Shown piece by piece: positions 1 through 9,275 of a stretch of DNA of 38,264 bases; position 1 is the stretch's first letter; each line of letters opens with the position of its first letter. Source of the stretch: Pseudonocardiales bacterium (GTDB taxonomy: Bacteria > Actinomycetota > Actinomycetes > Mycobacteriales > Pseudonocardiaceae); NCBI GenBank assembly GCA_019244165.1, contig JAFATA010000036.1, positions 1 through 38,264 of the forward strand, written 5' to 3'. Below the pieces are notes generated by a model. The model saw only the letters and a list, made by a program, of their open reading frames with translations, was not told where the DNA came from and ran no database searches. A program made the position numbers and the translations under genes.

Positions 1-361
1 CCCCCGCCGCCAACGCCGCAGCAGTCTTCGCCAGCACAGGGGGCAACACCTCACCGCTGAGGGTGCACCGCGCGGTGAGTCGGGTGGCGTGGGTGACCCG
101 GGTGCCAGCCTCGGTGGCGGAGAGCTGCAGCATCCCGGCGAGCAGGCGTTTGGTGCTACCGAACCCGCTGGTGGCCGCGAGGTTGCGGGAGTCCAGCTCG
201 GCGACGGTCTCCAGCATCACCGCATGCAGCATCCGCGAGACCGCTTCGATGTCCCGGACCTGATCTTGCAACCCCGCGTCATCACATCCGGTGATCGAGT
301 GCCGCCACTGATCCAGGCAAGCGACGATTGTCTGCCTGGGATCCAGCCGGGTGTCGAGCAC
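1..361 (-). CDS. DUF222 / 13E12-repeat family protein, N-terminal part, cut by the window edge
   Basis: The minus-strand frame reads as the N-terminal DUF222 domain of the actinobacterial 13E12 repeat proteins, which usually carry a C-terminal HNH nuclease domain. Recognisable stretches are the helical run LETVAELDSRNLAA, then GFGSTKRLLAGML, a Thr-rich helix (ATEAGTRVTHATRLTA) and the LPPVLAKTAAALAAG motif at the edge. The frame opens after a TGA, and the first usable start is a GTG at 359-361 (MLDTRLDP) with no strong ribosome binding site, so the start is uncertain. The HNH part, if present, lies outside the window. Such genes are multicopy in actinobacteria and some behave like mobile elements. 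Nothing visible ties it to the neighbouring operon. Confidence 0.7.
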   Translation of the reverse strand, partial: MLDTRLDPRQTIVACLDQWRHSITGCDDAGLQDQVRDIEAVSRMLHAVMLETVAELDSRNLAATSGFGSTKRLLAGMLQLSATEAGTRVTHATRLTARCTLSGEVLPPVLAKTAAALAAG

Positions 362-537
362 GTCACCATCATCGACCCCACCCCTGACAATTTCGGGGGT
401 TCACACCAGCAGGGACCGATCGCGGGTGCCACCGTGCTGATCGTGGGTGTGCCTCGCTGGCGTCGAACTCGGTGACAACAGAACGATCGCAGGGCCAGAG
501 AACCCCAGTTAACCCTGCGCGCTCGCCAGATCGGCGA

Positions 538-2217
538 TCACTCAAGCAGGTACTCCGCGATGCGGTCACGGACCGCGGCGCGGCGGAGCTTGCCCGAGGG
601 CGTCTTGGGTAAGGAACCCGATGGCAGCACCACCACCGCGCCGGGTCGCAGTCCCACCGCATCGACTACCCGCGAGATGACCTCCTTGCGCAGGAGGCGC
701 TCGGCCTCGGCGTCTCCGGCCCGGGTGGACTCAACGGCTACCGCGAACGATTCCCGCCGCGCGTCGGCGTCGAGGCGCACCGCCGCCACGTTGCCCGGTC
801 GAACTCCCTCGACCAGCGCTGCGGCGCGTTCGATATCGATGGGATAGATGTTGCGCCCGCCCATGATGATGACGTCCTTGCGCCGCCCGCAGACCACCAC
901 GTCACCCTCAGCGAGATAGCCCTCGTCGCCGGTGTCCAGCCACCCTTGGGGATCCTGGGTGGAACAGGGTCCTGCCGTGGTCAGGTACTCGCGGGTGACC
1001 GATGTGCCGCGCAGTTGGATCAGGCCGACTTTGCGCTCACCACACGGGTCACCGTCTGGCGCGAGCACCCGCACCTGGATCCCGGGCAACGGCGGCCCCA
1101 ACCGGGGAAAGACCCGGACGTCCTGGTCCGAACGCCCGGCGGGGACAGCCTGGCGCCGGGTCTCCAGGGCATCGGCATCCACGGTGTCCACCTGCATGCC
1201 GACCCCGCATGGCGCGAAGGACACTCCGAGGGTGGTCTCTGCCATCCCGTAGGCGCACACCACGCAGCTTTCCGGCAGTCCGAACCGGGCCCCCGCGGTC
1301 GTAAAGGCCCGCACCGCCGCCGGTTCGATGGGCTCGGCACCGTTGAGCGCGAACCGCAGGCTGGACAAGTCGAAGTGCTCCTCGGTGCTGGCCAGCCGCC
1401 GAGCGAGCAGGGCGTAGCCGAAGTTCGGCGCCGCGGTGATCGTGCCGCGGTGTCGGCTGATCAGCTCGGCCCACAGCAGCGGGTGGGACAGGAACTCCGC
1501 CGGGGTCACCTTCACCAGCTCCAGGCCCAGCGCCATCGGGAGGGTGAGGAACCCGACCATCCCCATGTCGTGGAACAACGGCAACCAAGACACCATCACG
1601 TCGCGGGCCGGCTCGAGGGCTGCGGACTGGACCATCGCGGTCATGTTGGCGTAGAGGTTGCCGTGGGTGATCCGGACCGCCTTGGGCTCGGCGCTGGATC
1701 CCGAGGTGAGCTGCAGCAGCGCGGTGTCGTCCTCGTCCACCGCCATCGGCGCGTCAAGCGGCCGGACGGCCGGATCATCGAGGTCGGAGAGCATCAGGTA
1801 GCCGATCCCGCGCTGATCCAACAGCGGGGCAAGCTGGTCGAAAGGCGACCCGAGGAGCACCAGCTTGGCGTCGATCATGCCAAGCACCCGGACGGTGTCC
1901 GCCGCCCAACTCGCCAGATCGGTGCGGTGGCTGGGTTGGTGCAGCATGGTCACACTGCCACCAGCCAGCCAGACACCCTGCACCGCGGGAGTGATCAGGG
2001 CGGGATCACCGGCTAGGATCGCGACCGCGTCACCGCGCTGAACGCCCGGAGTGGCGGTGCGCATCAGGCATCCGGCGGCCCGAAGGGCCTTGCGGTGTAC
2101 CTCCGTCCAGGTGGTGCGGCGCGGCTGGGCGGGCCCACCAGTGGTGATGCCCCGATCAGACCGGATCGGCGAATCCGGCGCACAGTGGGCTACTAGAGTG
2201 TCGACAAACCTGCTCAC
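538..2217 (-). CDS. Fatty acyl-AMP ligase / acyl-CoA synthetase-like protein (pks16-type)
   Basis: ANL-superfamily adenylating enzyme of 559 residues. Visible motifs are the phosphate-binding loop LQLTSGSSAEPKAV (about 168-181), YGMAETT (323-329), the ATP-ribose motif WLDTGDEGYL (426-435), the hinge GRRKDVIIMGGRNIYP (444-459) and the C-terminal catalytic-lysine motif LPKTPSGKLRR. It should activate a fatty acid as acyl-adenylate; transfer to CoA or to a carrier protein cannot be told from sequence alone. The start is GTG at 2215-2217 with AAGGTGA seven bases upstream. It lies last in the metG-tatD-rpfB-ksgA-ispE run, the place of Rv1013 (pks16) in M. tuberculosis, which supports orthology. 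A 150-bp gap separates it from ispE, so it may have its own promoter. Confidence 0.85.
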   Translation of the reverse strand: MSRFVDTLVAHCAPDSPIRSDRGITTGGPAQPRRTTWTEVHRKALRAAGCLMRTATPGVQRGDAVAILAGDPALITPAVQGVWLAGGSVTMLHQPSHRTDLASWAADTVRVLGMIDAKLVLLGSPFDQLAPLLDQRGIGYLMLSDLDDPAVRPLDAPMAVDEDDTALLQLTSGSSAEPKAVRITHGNLYANMTAMVQSAALEPARDVMVSWLPLFHDMGMVGFLTLPMALGLELVKVTPAEFLSHPLLWAELISRHRGTITAAPNFGYALLARRLASTEEHFDLSSLRFALNGAEPIEPAAVRAFTTAGARFGLPESCVVCAYGMAETTLGVSFAPCGVGMQVDTVDADALETRRQAVPAGRSDQDVRVFPRLGPPLPGIQVRVLAPDGDPCGERKVGLIQLRGTSVTREYLTTAGPCSTQDPQGWLDTGDEGYLAEGDVVVCGRRKDVIIMGGRNIYPIDIERAAALVEGVRPGNVAAVRLDADARRESFAVAVESTRAGDAEAERLLRKEVISRVVDAVGLRPGAVVVLPSGSLPKTPSGKLRRAAVRDRIAEYLLE

Positions 2218-2367
2218 AAGTAGTCACCTTACGGGCTGTAGTGGGGAAAACGGATTATTCACCGGTGGTGTCGGCGACTTCCCGCCAGGTAGGTCTCCCC
2301 GTCATTCTTCGCAACCATTTTTCGCAGCGAGCACCGCCCGTAGTTCACCTGCTGGATGAGTTGATCG

Positions 2368-3366
2368 TCAGGCGTAGGCGAGGGGTTCGGGGGGCGGCAC
2401 GGGACGCGGGTCCTCCGCGATCCGGGCGCCAGGCACCGGGCCACTGGCTACCCGGACCGTGCGGCACACGCCGGCACCGGCCAGCTCAGCGGCAACCCGG
2501 ACCGCGGCGTCGGCGTCGATACACAGGAACGCGCAGGTCGGCCCAGACCCCGACACGATGCCGGCCAGCGCCCCGGCGTCGACCCCGGCCCGCAGGGTGC
2601 GGCGTAGCGTGGGGCGCAGCGACACCGCGGCGGCCTGCAGATCATTGCCGAGCAGCGACGCGAGCCGGCGGGGGTCTCCCGAAGCCAGCACCTCGAGCAA
2701 CGGCTCGACGCCACCGAGGCGCGGTAATGACGAACCCGGCGGCCCTGATCCCGGTGCCGGACAGTCCAGGCACGCACTCCCCCGGAGCCGGTCCAACTCC
2801 CGGTAGACCTCCGGTGTGGACAGGCCGTGGTAGTCCAGGGCGATCACCCAGTGGAAGGTATGCCGGGCCAGCACCGGCACCAGGGACTCACCACGCCCGG
2901 TGCCCAACGCGGTGCCGCCGCATAGGGCGAACGGCACGTCGCTGCCCAGCTGGGCGGCCAGGGCGGCGAGCTCTTCGCGGCTGATATCCAGGCGCCACAG
3001 TCCGGCTAGCGCGACCAGCGCGCCCGCCGCGTCGGCGCTGCCGCCAGCCATCCCGCCCGCCACCGGAATGGTCTTGCGCAGCACCACCCGCACCTCAGGC
3101 CGGCGTCCGACGTGCTCGGCAAGCAGGAGCACCGCCCGCCACGCGAGGTTGCGGTGGTCGGTGGGCACCGTCCCCGCGCCCTCGCCGTACACCTGCACGC
3201 CGGGCTCGTCCGTGGCCGCGATGGTCACCTCGTCCATCATCGACAGCGACTGGAAGACACTGACCAGCTCGTGATAGCCGTCCCCGCGCAGGCTTCCCAC
3301 AGCCAAGTGCAGGTTGACCTTAGCCGGGACGAGCACGGTAACTGGTTGCGGCACAACGGCGAGCAC
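2368..3366 (-). CDS. ispE: 4-diphosphocytidyl-2-C-methyl-D-erythritol kinase IspE
   Basis: GHMP-family kinase of the MEP isoprenoid pathway. It phosphorylates the 2-hydroxyl of CDP-methylerythritol using ATP. Visible are the substrate-binding N-terminus [19 protein letters not shown], the glycine-rich ATP loop [36 protein letters not shown] and the C-terminal GHMP motif [12 protein letters not shown] place the start at GTG 3364-3366 (VLAVVPQ), giving 332 residues, with GTG 3352-3354 as alternative; neither has a clear ribosome binding site. A longer open frame to 3435 would run into ksgA and through a repeat, so I rejected it. It follows ksgA by about 50 bp in the same direction, the usual ksgA-ispE order of actinobacteria. 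Confidence 0.93.
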   Translation of the reverse strand: MLAVVPQPVTVLVPAKVNLHLAVGSLRGDGYHELVSVFQSLSMMDEVTIAATDEPGVQVYGEGAGTVPTDHRNLAWRAVLLLAEHVGRRPEVRVVLRKTIPVAGGMAGGSADAAGALVALAGLWRLDISREELAALAAQLGSDVPFALCGGTALGTGRGESLVPVLARHTFHWVIALDYHGLSTPEVYRELDRLRGSACLDCPAPGSGPPGSSLPRLGGVEPLLEVLASGDPRRLASLLGNDLQAAAVSLRPTLRRTLRAGVDAGALAGIVSGSGPTCAFLCIDADAAVRVAAELAGAGVCRTVRVASGPVPGARIAEDPRPVPPPEPLAYA

Positions 3367-3389
3367 GGCACCAGGGTACGGAGCGTCGG

Positions 3390-3442
3390 TGGATAACCCG
3401 TGAGTGGCGATGCGAGCTATAGCAAAGATTCCCACTCACGGG
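3390..3442. repeat. REP-like inverted repeat, copy 1 (ksgA/ispE junction)
   Basis: On the plus strand, GTGGATAACCCGTGAGTG (3390-3407) is followed about 24 bases later by CCACTCACGGG. The arms CCCGTGAGTGG (3397-3407) and CCACTCACGGG (3432-3442) pair perfectly. The 18-bp left part recurs, inverted, at 25937-25954, where it also belongs to a hairpin. This copy covers the last codons of ksgA and the gap before ispE. It looks like a small dispersed palindromic element rather than a gene-specific terminator. Confidence 0.55.
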
Positions 3443-4325
3443 CGATCCTCGCAAACTCCCCGACGGTGAGCTGCTCGCCACGGGCGCTGGGATCCACCCC
3501 CGCCGCGCGGAGCACCCGTTCGGCAGCGTCGGCCGAGCCCGCCCAGGGGGCCAAGGCAGTGCGCAGCGTCTTGCGGCGCTGCGCGAACGCGGCATCGACC
3601 AGCGCGAAAACCCGTTCTCTGGGTACGGTGGAGGCAAGGGGGCGGCGGATCAGGCGAACCAGGGCGGAGTCCACCTTGGGCACCGGCCAGAACACCGCAC
3701 GGGGCACCGGACCGGCGCGGCGGACGTCAGCAAACCAGGCCGCCTTGACACTGGGCACCCCGTAGCACCGGGTACCTGGCGGGGCGGCCAGCCGGTCAGC
3801 CACTTCGGCCTGCACCATCACCAGCCCACCGCGCAGGCTCGGCAGCTCGGCCAACAGGTGCAGCAGCACGGGAACAGCGGTGTTGTAGGGCAGGTTCGCG
3901 ACCAGCACCGTGGGTTGCTGGCCACCAGCCGCCTCGACAATCTCGGTCCGCCGCGTCCGCAGCGCGTCGGCGGTCAGTACCCGCAGCCCATCGGCGCGCT
4001 CCCGGGCGCGGGCGGCCACCGTGGCGGGCAGCGCACCGGCAAGCAGCGGATCCACCTCGAGGGCCAGCACTCGATCCGCCACGCCCAGCAACGCCAGAGT
4101 GAGCGAGCCCAGCCCCGGCCCGATCTCCAGCACGACATCCTCGGCCACCAGGTTGGCCGCCGCCACGATACGGCGCACTGTATTGGCGTCATGCACAAAG
4201 TTCTGGCCGAGCCGCTTGGTTGGTCGCAGCCCAAGCCGATCGGCCAGCGCGCGCAGCTCGGCTGGCCCTAGCAAAGCAGGGCCGGATGAGGTGGGTGTCA
4301 CGCCGCCGTCCGCCTCGGAACTCAC
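3417..4325 (-). CDS. ksgA: 16S rRNA (adenine1518-N6/adenine1519-N6)-dimethyltransferase
   Basis: RsmA/KsgA methylates two adjacent adenines in the 3'-terminal hairpin of 16S rRNA during 30S maturation. The sequence shows the family opening [16 protein letters not shown], the SAM-binding motif [15 protein letters not shown], the acidic EVDP, the catalytic NLPYN motif and C-terminal [12 protein letters not shown]. Annotated from GTG 4323-4325 it has 302 residues, but GGAGG abuts that codon. GTG at 4299-4301 ([13 protein letters not shown]), with GAGG about ten bases upstream, is a realistic alternative eight residues shorter. The last codons and stop lie inside a palindromic repeat (3390-3442). 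It sits between rpfB and ispE in one orientation, an arrangement conserved in actinobacteria. Confidence 0.93.
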   Translation of the reverse strand: MSSEADGGVTPTSSGPALLGPAELRALADRLGLRPTKRLGQNFVHDANTVRRIVAAANLVAEDVVLEIGPGLGSLTLALLGVADRVLALEVDPLLAGALPATVAARARERADGLRVLTADALRTRRTEIVEAAGGQQPTVLVANLPYNTAVPVLLHLLAELPSLRGGLVMVQAEVADRLAAPPGTRCYGVPSVKAAWFADVRRAGPVPRAVFWPVPKVDSALVRLIRRPLASTVPRERVFALVDAAFAQRRKTLRTALAPWAGSADAAERVLRAAGVDPSARGEQLTVGEFARIAREWESLL

Positions 4326-4387
4326 CCTCCGGTCTTATCATCAGCAACGGCCTCCGCCGCCGGTGGGCGGAGCTTTCGGTGCACGGA

Positions 4388-5488
4388 TCAGGCGAGGCCT
4401 ACCCGAACTGAGCAGGTAGGCCAGGCGTGATAGTTGCCACGGGCGTTGCGCACCCGCTCGGCGACCGCGATCTGCTGCTCACGGCTTGCTTGGTACGGGT
4501 ACGGGGCGAACTGGTCACCGCCGTTGGCGCTCCAGGTGGTCTTGTCAAACTGCAGGCCGCCGTAGTAGCCGTTGCCCGAGTTGGCCGCCCAGTTGCCCCC
4601 GGACTCGCATCGGGCCAGATGGTCCCAGACGGTGCCCTCGCTCGCAGCGGGTTCCTTCGCGCCGACCCGGACCATGGTCGGCCGCACCGGAGCGACCTGC
4701 TGGATGGAGATCTGCTTGCGGGCGATTTCTTTACCGTTTGCCAGGGTGAGGCGGAAGGTGACGATCTGCTCGCCCGGTGCGCCGACATCCTCGACGACTT
4801 CACTGCCCACCGGCATCTCGGGATCCTGGAGCTTCCTGACTGGAGGCAGGACAAGCCGCTTTTCGTTACGTTCCTCGATACGCACCCGGGTCACTTGCAC
4901 GGTCATTCCGGGCAGCACGGGCGAGGTGCGTTCCGGGGTCACCGTGTCCTGCGCCTGCAACGGCACGCCTTGCTGAGTGAGCAGGTCATCGACCGAAAGC
5001 GCGGTGGAGTGAACTTCCTTGGCCGGGAGGCCCCCGTCGAACAGGGTGATCGGCTTAGTGGTGCGCACTACCAGCGCCATTCCGTCCACGGGGATGCGCT
5101 GGGACGGATCAGCGGACAGCTCCGTGTCCCGCGACTGTATTCCTACCTGCGCCAGCGCGTTCTTGACGGTGAGGGCGGTGGTCCAGACCTCGTGCTGCAT
5201 CCCGTCTACGGTGAGGGCGAGTGGTCGAGCGCGCTTGAGCACGATACGACTGCCGTTCTCCAGGACACTGCCTGCGGTGGGGGCCAGCGTGTCCTGATCA
5301 CCGACCCGCAGGCCTGCTGCTTGCAGGGCCCCCGCAACGGTGGGAGCAAATGTGTGAATGGTCCGCTGCTCATCGTCCACCGTGACGGTGATGGTCTTGT
5401 CCATGGTGAGAGCCGCGGCAGTGCCGGTTGTCAGCGCCAGCGTGCTAGCTACCAGAGCGCCTCGGACGAATGTGCGTCGTATGGTCAC
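4388..5488 (-). CDS. rpfB: Resuscitation-promoting factor RpfB (DUF348-G5-Rpf)
   Basis: Secreted or membrane-anchored peptidoglycan hydrolase that promotes exit from dormancy. The 366 residues start from GTG 5486-5488 with an N-terminal basic-hydrophobic signal or anchor (about 1-27). DUF348 repeats follow (roughly 32-190, seen as repeated phrases such as [11 protein letters not shown] and [11 protein letters not shown]), then a G5 domain (about 203-280, [15 protein letters not shown]). The C-terminal Rpf domain begins at W288: [20 protein letters not shown] with the catalytic Glu in RCESGGNW, then YYGGLQF. Its Cys pair (RCESG and PTCSV) fits the disulfide of this fold. There is no C-terminal repeat or wall-sorting motif. 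It lies 157 bp after tatD with a promoter-like sequence in that gap, so it may be transcribed separately from metG-tatD. Confidence 0.93.
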   Translation of the reverse strand: MTIRRTFVRGALVASTLALTTGTAAALTMDKTITVTVDDEQRTIHTFAPTVAGALQAAGLRVGDQDTLAPTAGSVLENGSRIVLKRARPLALTVDGMQHEVWTTALTVKNALAQVGIQSRDTELSADPSQRIPVDGMALVVRTTKPITLFDGGLPAKEVHSTALSVDDLLTQQGVPLQAQDTVTPERTSPVLPGMTVQVTRVRIEERNEKRLVLPPVRKLQDPEMPVGSEVVEDVGAPGEQIVTFRLTLANGKEIARKQISIQQVAPVRPTMVRVGAKEPAASEGTVWDHLARCESGGNWAANSGNGYYGGLQFDKTTWSANGGDQFAPYPYQASREQQIAVAERVRNARGNYHAWPTCSVRVGLA

Positions 5489-5591
5489 CGATGTCCAGTC
5501 GTCGCAGTTCCGGGCAGGGGAAGCATGAGAACACCCAATGACTCATGTCCTCATGCCGGGGAACTACCCCATCCCGGCTGACGGTCACGGA

Positions 5592-5620
5592 ACGGTAACG
5601 GGTCGCAGCCGAGTGTGCAA
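5592..5620 (-). promoter_or_regulatory. Possible sigma-A type promoter for rpfB
   Basis: On the minus strand a -35-like TTGCAC (5615-5620) and a -10-like TACCGT (5592-5597) are separated by exactly 17 bases, in the gap between tatD and rpfB, about 100 bases before the rpfB start. I looked here for a c-di-AMP (ydaO-type) riboswitch, which precedes rpf genes in some actinobacteria, and did not recognise one. This is a pattern match only. Confidence 0.35.
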
Positions 5621-5645
5621 ATACCTCGCGGGTCGGTGTCGTCGA

Positions 5646-6515
5646 TCACATGCGGGAGTGCTTGAACCCCGGGGGGCGCCTGAGCCCAAAGACTCGCTCG
5701 GCGGTCGCGGAGCTGGACGCCGCCAGCTCCGCGACGTCCTGCCCGCGCAACGTGGCGAGATCCCGAACGGTGTAGGGCAGGTTGACCGGTTCGTTAGCCC
5801 TTCCGCGGTGCGGGTGCGGGGTGAGGAACGGGGCGTCGGTCTCGACCAGCAGTTGCTCGTCGGGAACCAGCATCGCTGCCTCGCGCAGCGCGCGGGCATT
5901 GCGAAAGGTCACGGTGCCGGAAAAGGAGAGCACATAGCCGGCGTCCACGCAGGCCCGCGCCATCGTGGCATCCCCGGAGAAGCAGTGGAACACCACGGTC
6001 CGCGGCGGGCCCTCCTGCTTGAGCACCGCCAGCACGTCGCCGTGGGCGTCCCGATCGTGGATCATCAGTGGCTTGCTGACCCGTTTGGCGAGGTCGATGT
6101 GCCAACGGTAGGCCTGCCGTTGCACCTCGGGCGGTGGGCAGTCGGGATTGACCTGCGTCCAGTAGTAATCCAGGCCAGTCTCCCCCACGGCCACCACCCG
6201 GGGGTGCCGGGCGAGCTGCTCCAGCTCGGCGCGGTCAGCGTCGGTCATCCTCGCCGTGCGGGTGGGATGCAGCGCCACTGCCGCGAAGACCCGATCGTCC
6301 CAGCCCGAGGCCTGCACCACCCAGCGGGCCGCGGTCATGTCGTCGGCCACCGTCACCACCGCGCGGACCCCCACCGCCGCGGCCCGGTCCAGCGCCGCCC
6401 GCACTCCCGCCGGACTCGTGGCGCCGCAGGCGTCCAGGTGGGTGTGCGCGTCGATCACCGTCGCGGGCAACGGCAGCGGTGGGGGCGGCAGTGGTGGAGG
6501 CGGCAGTGGGGTCAC
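5646..6515 (-). CDS. tatD: TatD-family metal-dependent hydrolase / DNase
   Basis: TIM-barrel metallohydrolase (amidohydrolase superfamily) linked to 3'-5' DNase activity and DNA quality control. Metal ligands are visible as the opening VIDAHTHLDACG, VGETGLDYYW, IHDRDAHGDV, VVFHCFSGD and the late ETDAPFLTPHPHRG. I chose GTG 6513-6515, giving 289 residues and starting 11 bases after the metG stop, which suggests co-transcription. A longer open frame to 6761 overlaps the 3' end of metG and reads as antisense-type low-complexity protein. The first 15 or so residues are an unusual proline-leucine stretch (PLPPPPLPPPPLPLP) before the barrel; it may be a tolerated tail or a sign that the true start is slightly further in. 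Confidence 0.9.
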   Translation of the reverse strand: MTPLPPPPLPPPPLPLPATVIDAHTHLDACGATSPAGVRAALDRAAAVGVRAVVTVADDMTAARWVVQASGWDDRVFAAVALHPTRTARMTDADRAELEQLARHPRVVAVGETGLDYYWTQVNPDCPPPEVQRQAYRWHIDLAKRVSKPLMIHDRDAHGDVLAVLKQEGPPRTVVFHCFSGDATMARACVDAGYVLSFSGTVTFRNARALREAAMLVPDEQLLVETDAPFLTPHPHRGRANEPVNLPYTVRDLATLRGQDVAELAASSSATAERVFGLRRPPGFKHSRM

Positions 6516-6526
6516 ATCAGCACGGA

Positions 6527-8338
6527 TCAGGGCTGGATGGGGGCCCAACCGGGGCCGGTCTCGCCGAGCCGGGGATCCAGCTTGGCGAACAGGGGGATGG
6601 GCTTGGCCAGCGGGCGGCCCACCTCGACCGGGACGCTCACCCAGCGCGCCTGTTCCGCAGCGTAATCCCCCGTGAGGATCGGGTAGTTCGGGCCAGCGAA
6701 GTTCAGGCCAGCGGTCGGCACGATCTCGCTCACCTCTGTGATCTGTGGTTGCGCCGACCACACGCCGGTGCCGCCGAGCTGTTCGTGCACCCGCTGGGCG
6801 GCATGCGGCAAGAACGGGGTAAGCAGGGTGTTGGCGTCAGCGACCACCTGCAGGGCGGTATGCAGGATGGTGTCCCGGCGGGACACCTCGTCAGTGCGCT
6901 TCCACGGCTCCTGCTCGGAGAGGTACTTGTTCGCCGCACCGACCACCCGCATCGCCTCACCGATCGCGGCCTTGAACCGGTTGCGTTCCAGCAGGGCTCC
7001 GACCGTGCCGAAAGCCGCCCGGGAGGTGGCCAGCAGCTCGAAGTCAGCCGCCTGCAGGGTCGAGGGTGCTGGCACCGCGCCGAGGGTGCGGTGGGCCATC
7101 GCGATCGAACGGTTGACCAGGTTGCCCCACTCGTTGGCCAGCTCGAAGTTGATCCGGCGGACGAACTCGTCCCAGGTGAAGTCGGTGTCCTGAGTCTCGG
7201 GGCCAGCCACCGAGATGAAGTAGCGCAGGGTGTCTGGACCAAACTCACGCAGGAAGTCCCCCACGTAGATCACCGTGCCGCGCGAGGTGGAGAACTTCGA
7301 GCCGCTCATGGTGAGGAACTCGCTGGACACCACCTCGGTGGGCAGGTTCAACGTGCCAAACACTCCGGGTTCGCCGCCGCGGTCCCCCGCCCCGTTCTGG
7401 CCGAGCAGCATGGCGGGCCAGATCTGGGTGTGAAAGGTGATGTTGTCCTTGCCCATGAAATAGTACGAACGGGCGTCCGAGTCGCACCACCACGCCTGCC
7501 ACGCGTCCGGGTCTCCCGAACGCACCGCCCACTCCACCGACGCCGACAGGTACCCGATCACAGCGTCGAACCAGACGTAGAACCGCTTCATCGGGGCGTC
7601 ACGCCAGCCCTCCAGCGGAACCCGCACGCCCCAGTCGAGATCGCGGGTGATCGGGCGGGGGCGCACGTCATCGAGCAGGTTCAGCGCGAACTTCAGCACA
7701 TTAGGCCGCCACTCGGTGCGCGTGGACAGCCATCCCCCGAGCGCTTTGGTGAACGCGGGCAGGTCGAGGAACAGATGCTCGGTCTGCACGAACTGCGGGA
7801 TCTCCCCGTTGATCCGGGACCGTGGGTTGATCAAGTCGGCCGGGTCGAGCTGGTGGCCGCAGTTGTCGCACTGGTCGCCACGGGCGCTGCCGTAGCCACA
7901 GATCGGGCAGGTGCCCTCGATGTAGCGGTCGGGCAAGGTACGCCCGGTGGACGGGCTGATCGCGCCAAGCCCGCTGCGCGCGAACACGTAACCGTTGCGG
8001 TTCAACGCCAGGAACAGCTCCTGGACCACCCGGTGGTGGTTGGCCGTGGTGGTGCGGGTGAACAGGTCGTAGGACAAGCCCAGACCCTGCAGGTCCGTCA
8101 CGATCATCCGGTTGTACTTGTCGGCAAGCTCACGGGGTGTGACGCCCTCGGCGTCGGCCTGCACCTGGATCGGGGTGCCGTTCTCGTCGGTTCCCGAAAC
8201 CATGAGTACCCGGTTGCCGGCCATCCGCTGGTATCGGGCGAAGATGTCGGAGGGGACACCAAAACCGGAGACGTGGCCAATATGCCGTGGCCCGTTGGCA
8301 TAGGGCCAAGCCACGGCGGCGAGCACGGGTGCGTTCAT
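6527..8338 (-). CDS. metG: Methionyl-tRNA synthetase
   Basis: Class I aminoacyl-tRNA synthetase that charges initiator and elongator tRNA-Met. The HIGH signature is at residues 19-22 ([13 protein letters not shown]). A zinc-knuckle pair of CxxC motifs (CPICGYG and CDNCGH) lies near 139-157. The KMSKS loop is present as KFSTSRG near 341-347, a variant I associate with actinobacterial MetG. The Met-pocket region [14 protein letters not shown] is also intact. I start at ATG 8336-8338 ([13 protein letters not shown], 603 residues); the open frame continues 13 codons upstream but without family similarity. There is no C-terminal tRNA-binding (EMAP-like) domain, as expected for this short type. tatD follows 11 bases downstream. 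Confidence 0.95.
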   Translation of the reverse strand: MNAPVLAAVAWPYANGPRHIGHVSGFGVPSDIFARYQRMAGNRVLMVSGTDENGTPIQVQADAEGVTPRELADKYNRMIVTDLQGLGLSYDLFTRTTTANHHRVVQELFLALNRNGYVFARSGLGAISPSTGRTLPDRYIEGTCPICGYGSARGDQCDNCGHQLDPADLINPRSRINGEIPQFVQTEHLFLDLPAFTKALGGWLSTRTEWRPNVLKFALNLLDDVRPRPITRDLDWGVRVPLEGWRDAPMKRFYVWFDAVIGYLSASVEWAVRSGDPDAWQAWWCDSDARSYYFMGKDNITFHTQIWPAMLLGQNGAGDRGGEPGVFGTLNLPTEVVSSEFLTMSGSKFSTSRGTVIYVGDFLREFGPDTLRYFISVAGPETQDTDFTWDEFVRRINFELANEWGNLVNRSIAMAHRTLGAVPAPSTLQAADFELLATSRAAFGTVGALLERNRFKAAIGEAMRVVGAANKYLSEQEPWKRTDEVSRRDTILHTALQVVADANTLLTPFLPHAAQRVHEQLGGTGVWSAQPQITEVSEIVPTAGLNFAGPNYPILTGDYAAEQARWVSVPVEVGRPLAKPIPLFAKLDPRLGETGPGWAPIQP

Positions 8339-8390
8339 ACCGCCCAGACTATGGGGCAACCGCAACAACACAGCCACCGGTGTGGTTCGC

Positions 8391-9242
8391 TCACAAGCTG
8401 TTCACCGCCGCCTGGTAGAGCTCACGTGAGGGGACACCGTGCGCACTTGCTACGGCGGCGACGGCCTCCTTGAGCCGCTCCCCCGCGCTCACCCGTTCGG
8501 TCACCTCCCCGAGCAGGTCAGTCACCTCCGGCGGATCAGCCAGCGGCGCACCCGAGAGCACGACGGTGATCTCGCCGTGCACCCCCTCGGCAGCCCACTG
8601 GGCGAGCGTTCCCAGCCCTCCCCGGCGAACCTCCTCATACGGCTTGGTGAGTTCCCGGCACACCGCCGCCGCCCGGTCCGCGCCGAGGATCTCCGCGGCG
8701 TCGGCGAGCGTCGCGGCCAGCCGGTGCGGTGACTCGAAGAACACACAGGTGCGCCGCTCACTGGCGAGGCTGGCCAGCCACCGCCGACGGGGGCCGGCCC
8801 GGCGCGGCGCGAACCCCTCGAAGCAGAACCGGTCGCACGCCAGCCCGGACACGGCCAGTGCCGTGGTCACCGCCGAGGGGCCGGGCAGACAGGTCACCGG
8901 AAGGCCCTCCTGCACGCAGGCGGCCACCAACCGGAACCCGGGGTCGGACACGGCGGGCATCCCGGCGTCGGTCACCACCAGCACCGTCGCCCCGCCGCGG
9001 ATCGCCGCCAGCAGCGCGGGGACCCGGGCCGTCTCCACCGCGTCGTAGTGCGAGACGATCCGGCCGGTCACCCGCACACCCAGCGCTGCGGCCAGCGCCC
9101 GCAGCCGGCGGGTGTCCTCGGCCGCCACCACATCAGCGCGCCCGAGCGCCTCCACTAGACGCGGCGAGGCGTCCCGCGAGTCACCCAGCGGGGTGGCCGC
9201 CAGCACCAGCGCCCCACAACCTGAAGCCACCGAGCCCGACAT
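8391..9242 (-). CDS. rsmI: 16S rRNA (cytidine1402-2'-O)-methyltransferase RsmI
   Basis: Tetrapyrrole-methylase-fold enzyme that 2'-O-methylates C1402 in the decoding centre of 16S rRNA. Typical motifs are [20 protein letters not shown], the [13 protein letters not shown] stretch, the long [18 protein letters not shown] motif, [16 protein letters not shown] and [11 protein letters not shown], followed by [10 protein letters not shown] and [10 protein letters not shown] start at ATG 9240-9242 (MSGSVASG), giving 283 residues. An open frame to 10301 is only the antisense of pmt. It is divergent from pmt with 33 bp between starts, the same rsmI/pmt pairing as Rv1003/Rv1002c, and lies just upstream of metG on the same strand. 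Confidence 0.93.
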   Translation of the reverse strand: MSGSVASGCGALVLAATPLGDSRDASPRLVEALGRADVVAAEDTRRLRALAAALGVRVTGRIVSHYDAVETARVPALLAAIRGGATVLVVTDAGMPAVSDPGFRLVAACVQEGLPVTCLPGPSAVTTALAVSGLACDRFCFEGFAPRRAGPRRRWLASLASERRTCVFFESPHRLAATLADAAEILGADRAAAVCRELTKPYEEVRRGGLGTLAQWAAEGVHGEITVVLSGAPLADPPEVTDLLGEVTERVSAGERLKEAVAAVASAHGVPSRELYQAAVNSL

Positions 9243-9275
9243 GCCTCGCACGACGCCGAGCTTACGATCGGGCCC

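Noticed and set aside
946..2016. Long plus-strand open frame opposite the acyl-AMP ligase
   Set aside because: Its translation is His/Arg/Gly-rich without any family motif, as expected for the antisense of a GC-rich gene, and the minus-strand gene has full ANL motifs.
5489..5645. Possible c-di-AMP riboswitch before rpfB
   Set aside because: rpf genes in some actinobacteria have one, but I could not find the conserved core in these 157 bases; only a promoter-like pair is seen.
6479..8473. 664-codon plus-strand open frame opposite metG
   Set aside because: It is the complement of an unmistakable MetG with HIGH and FSTSR motifs; composition is low-complexity and there is no ribosome binding site.
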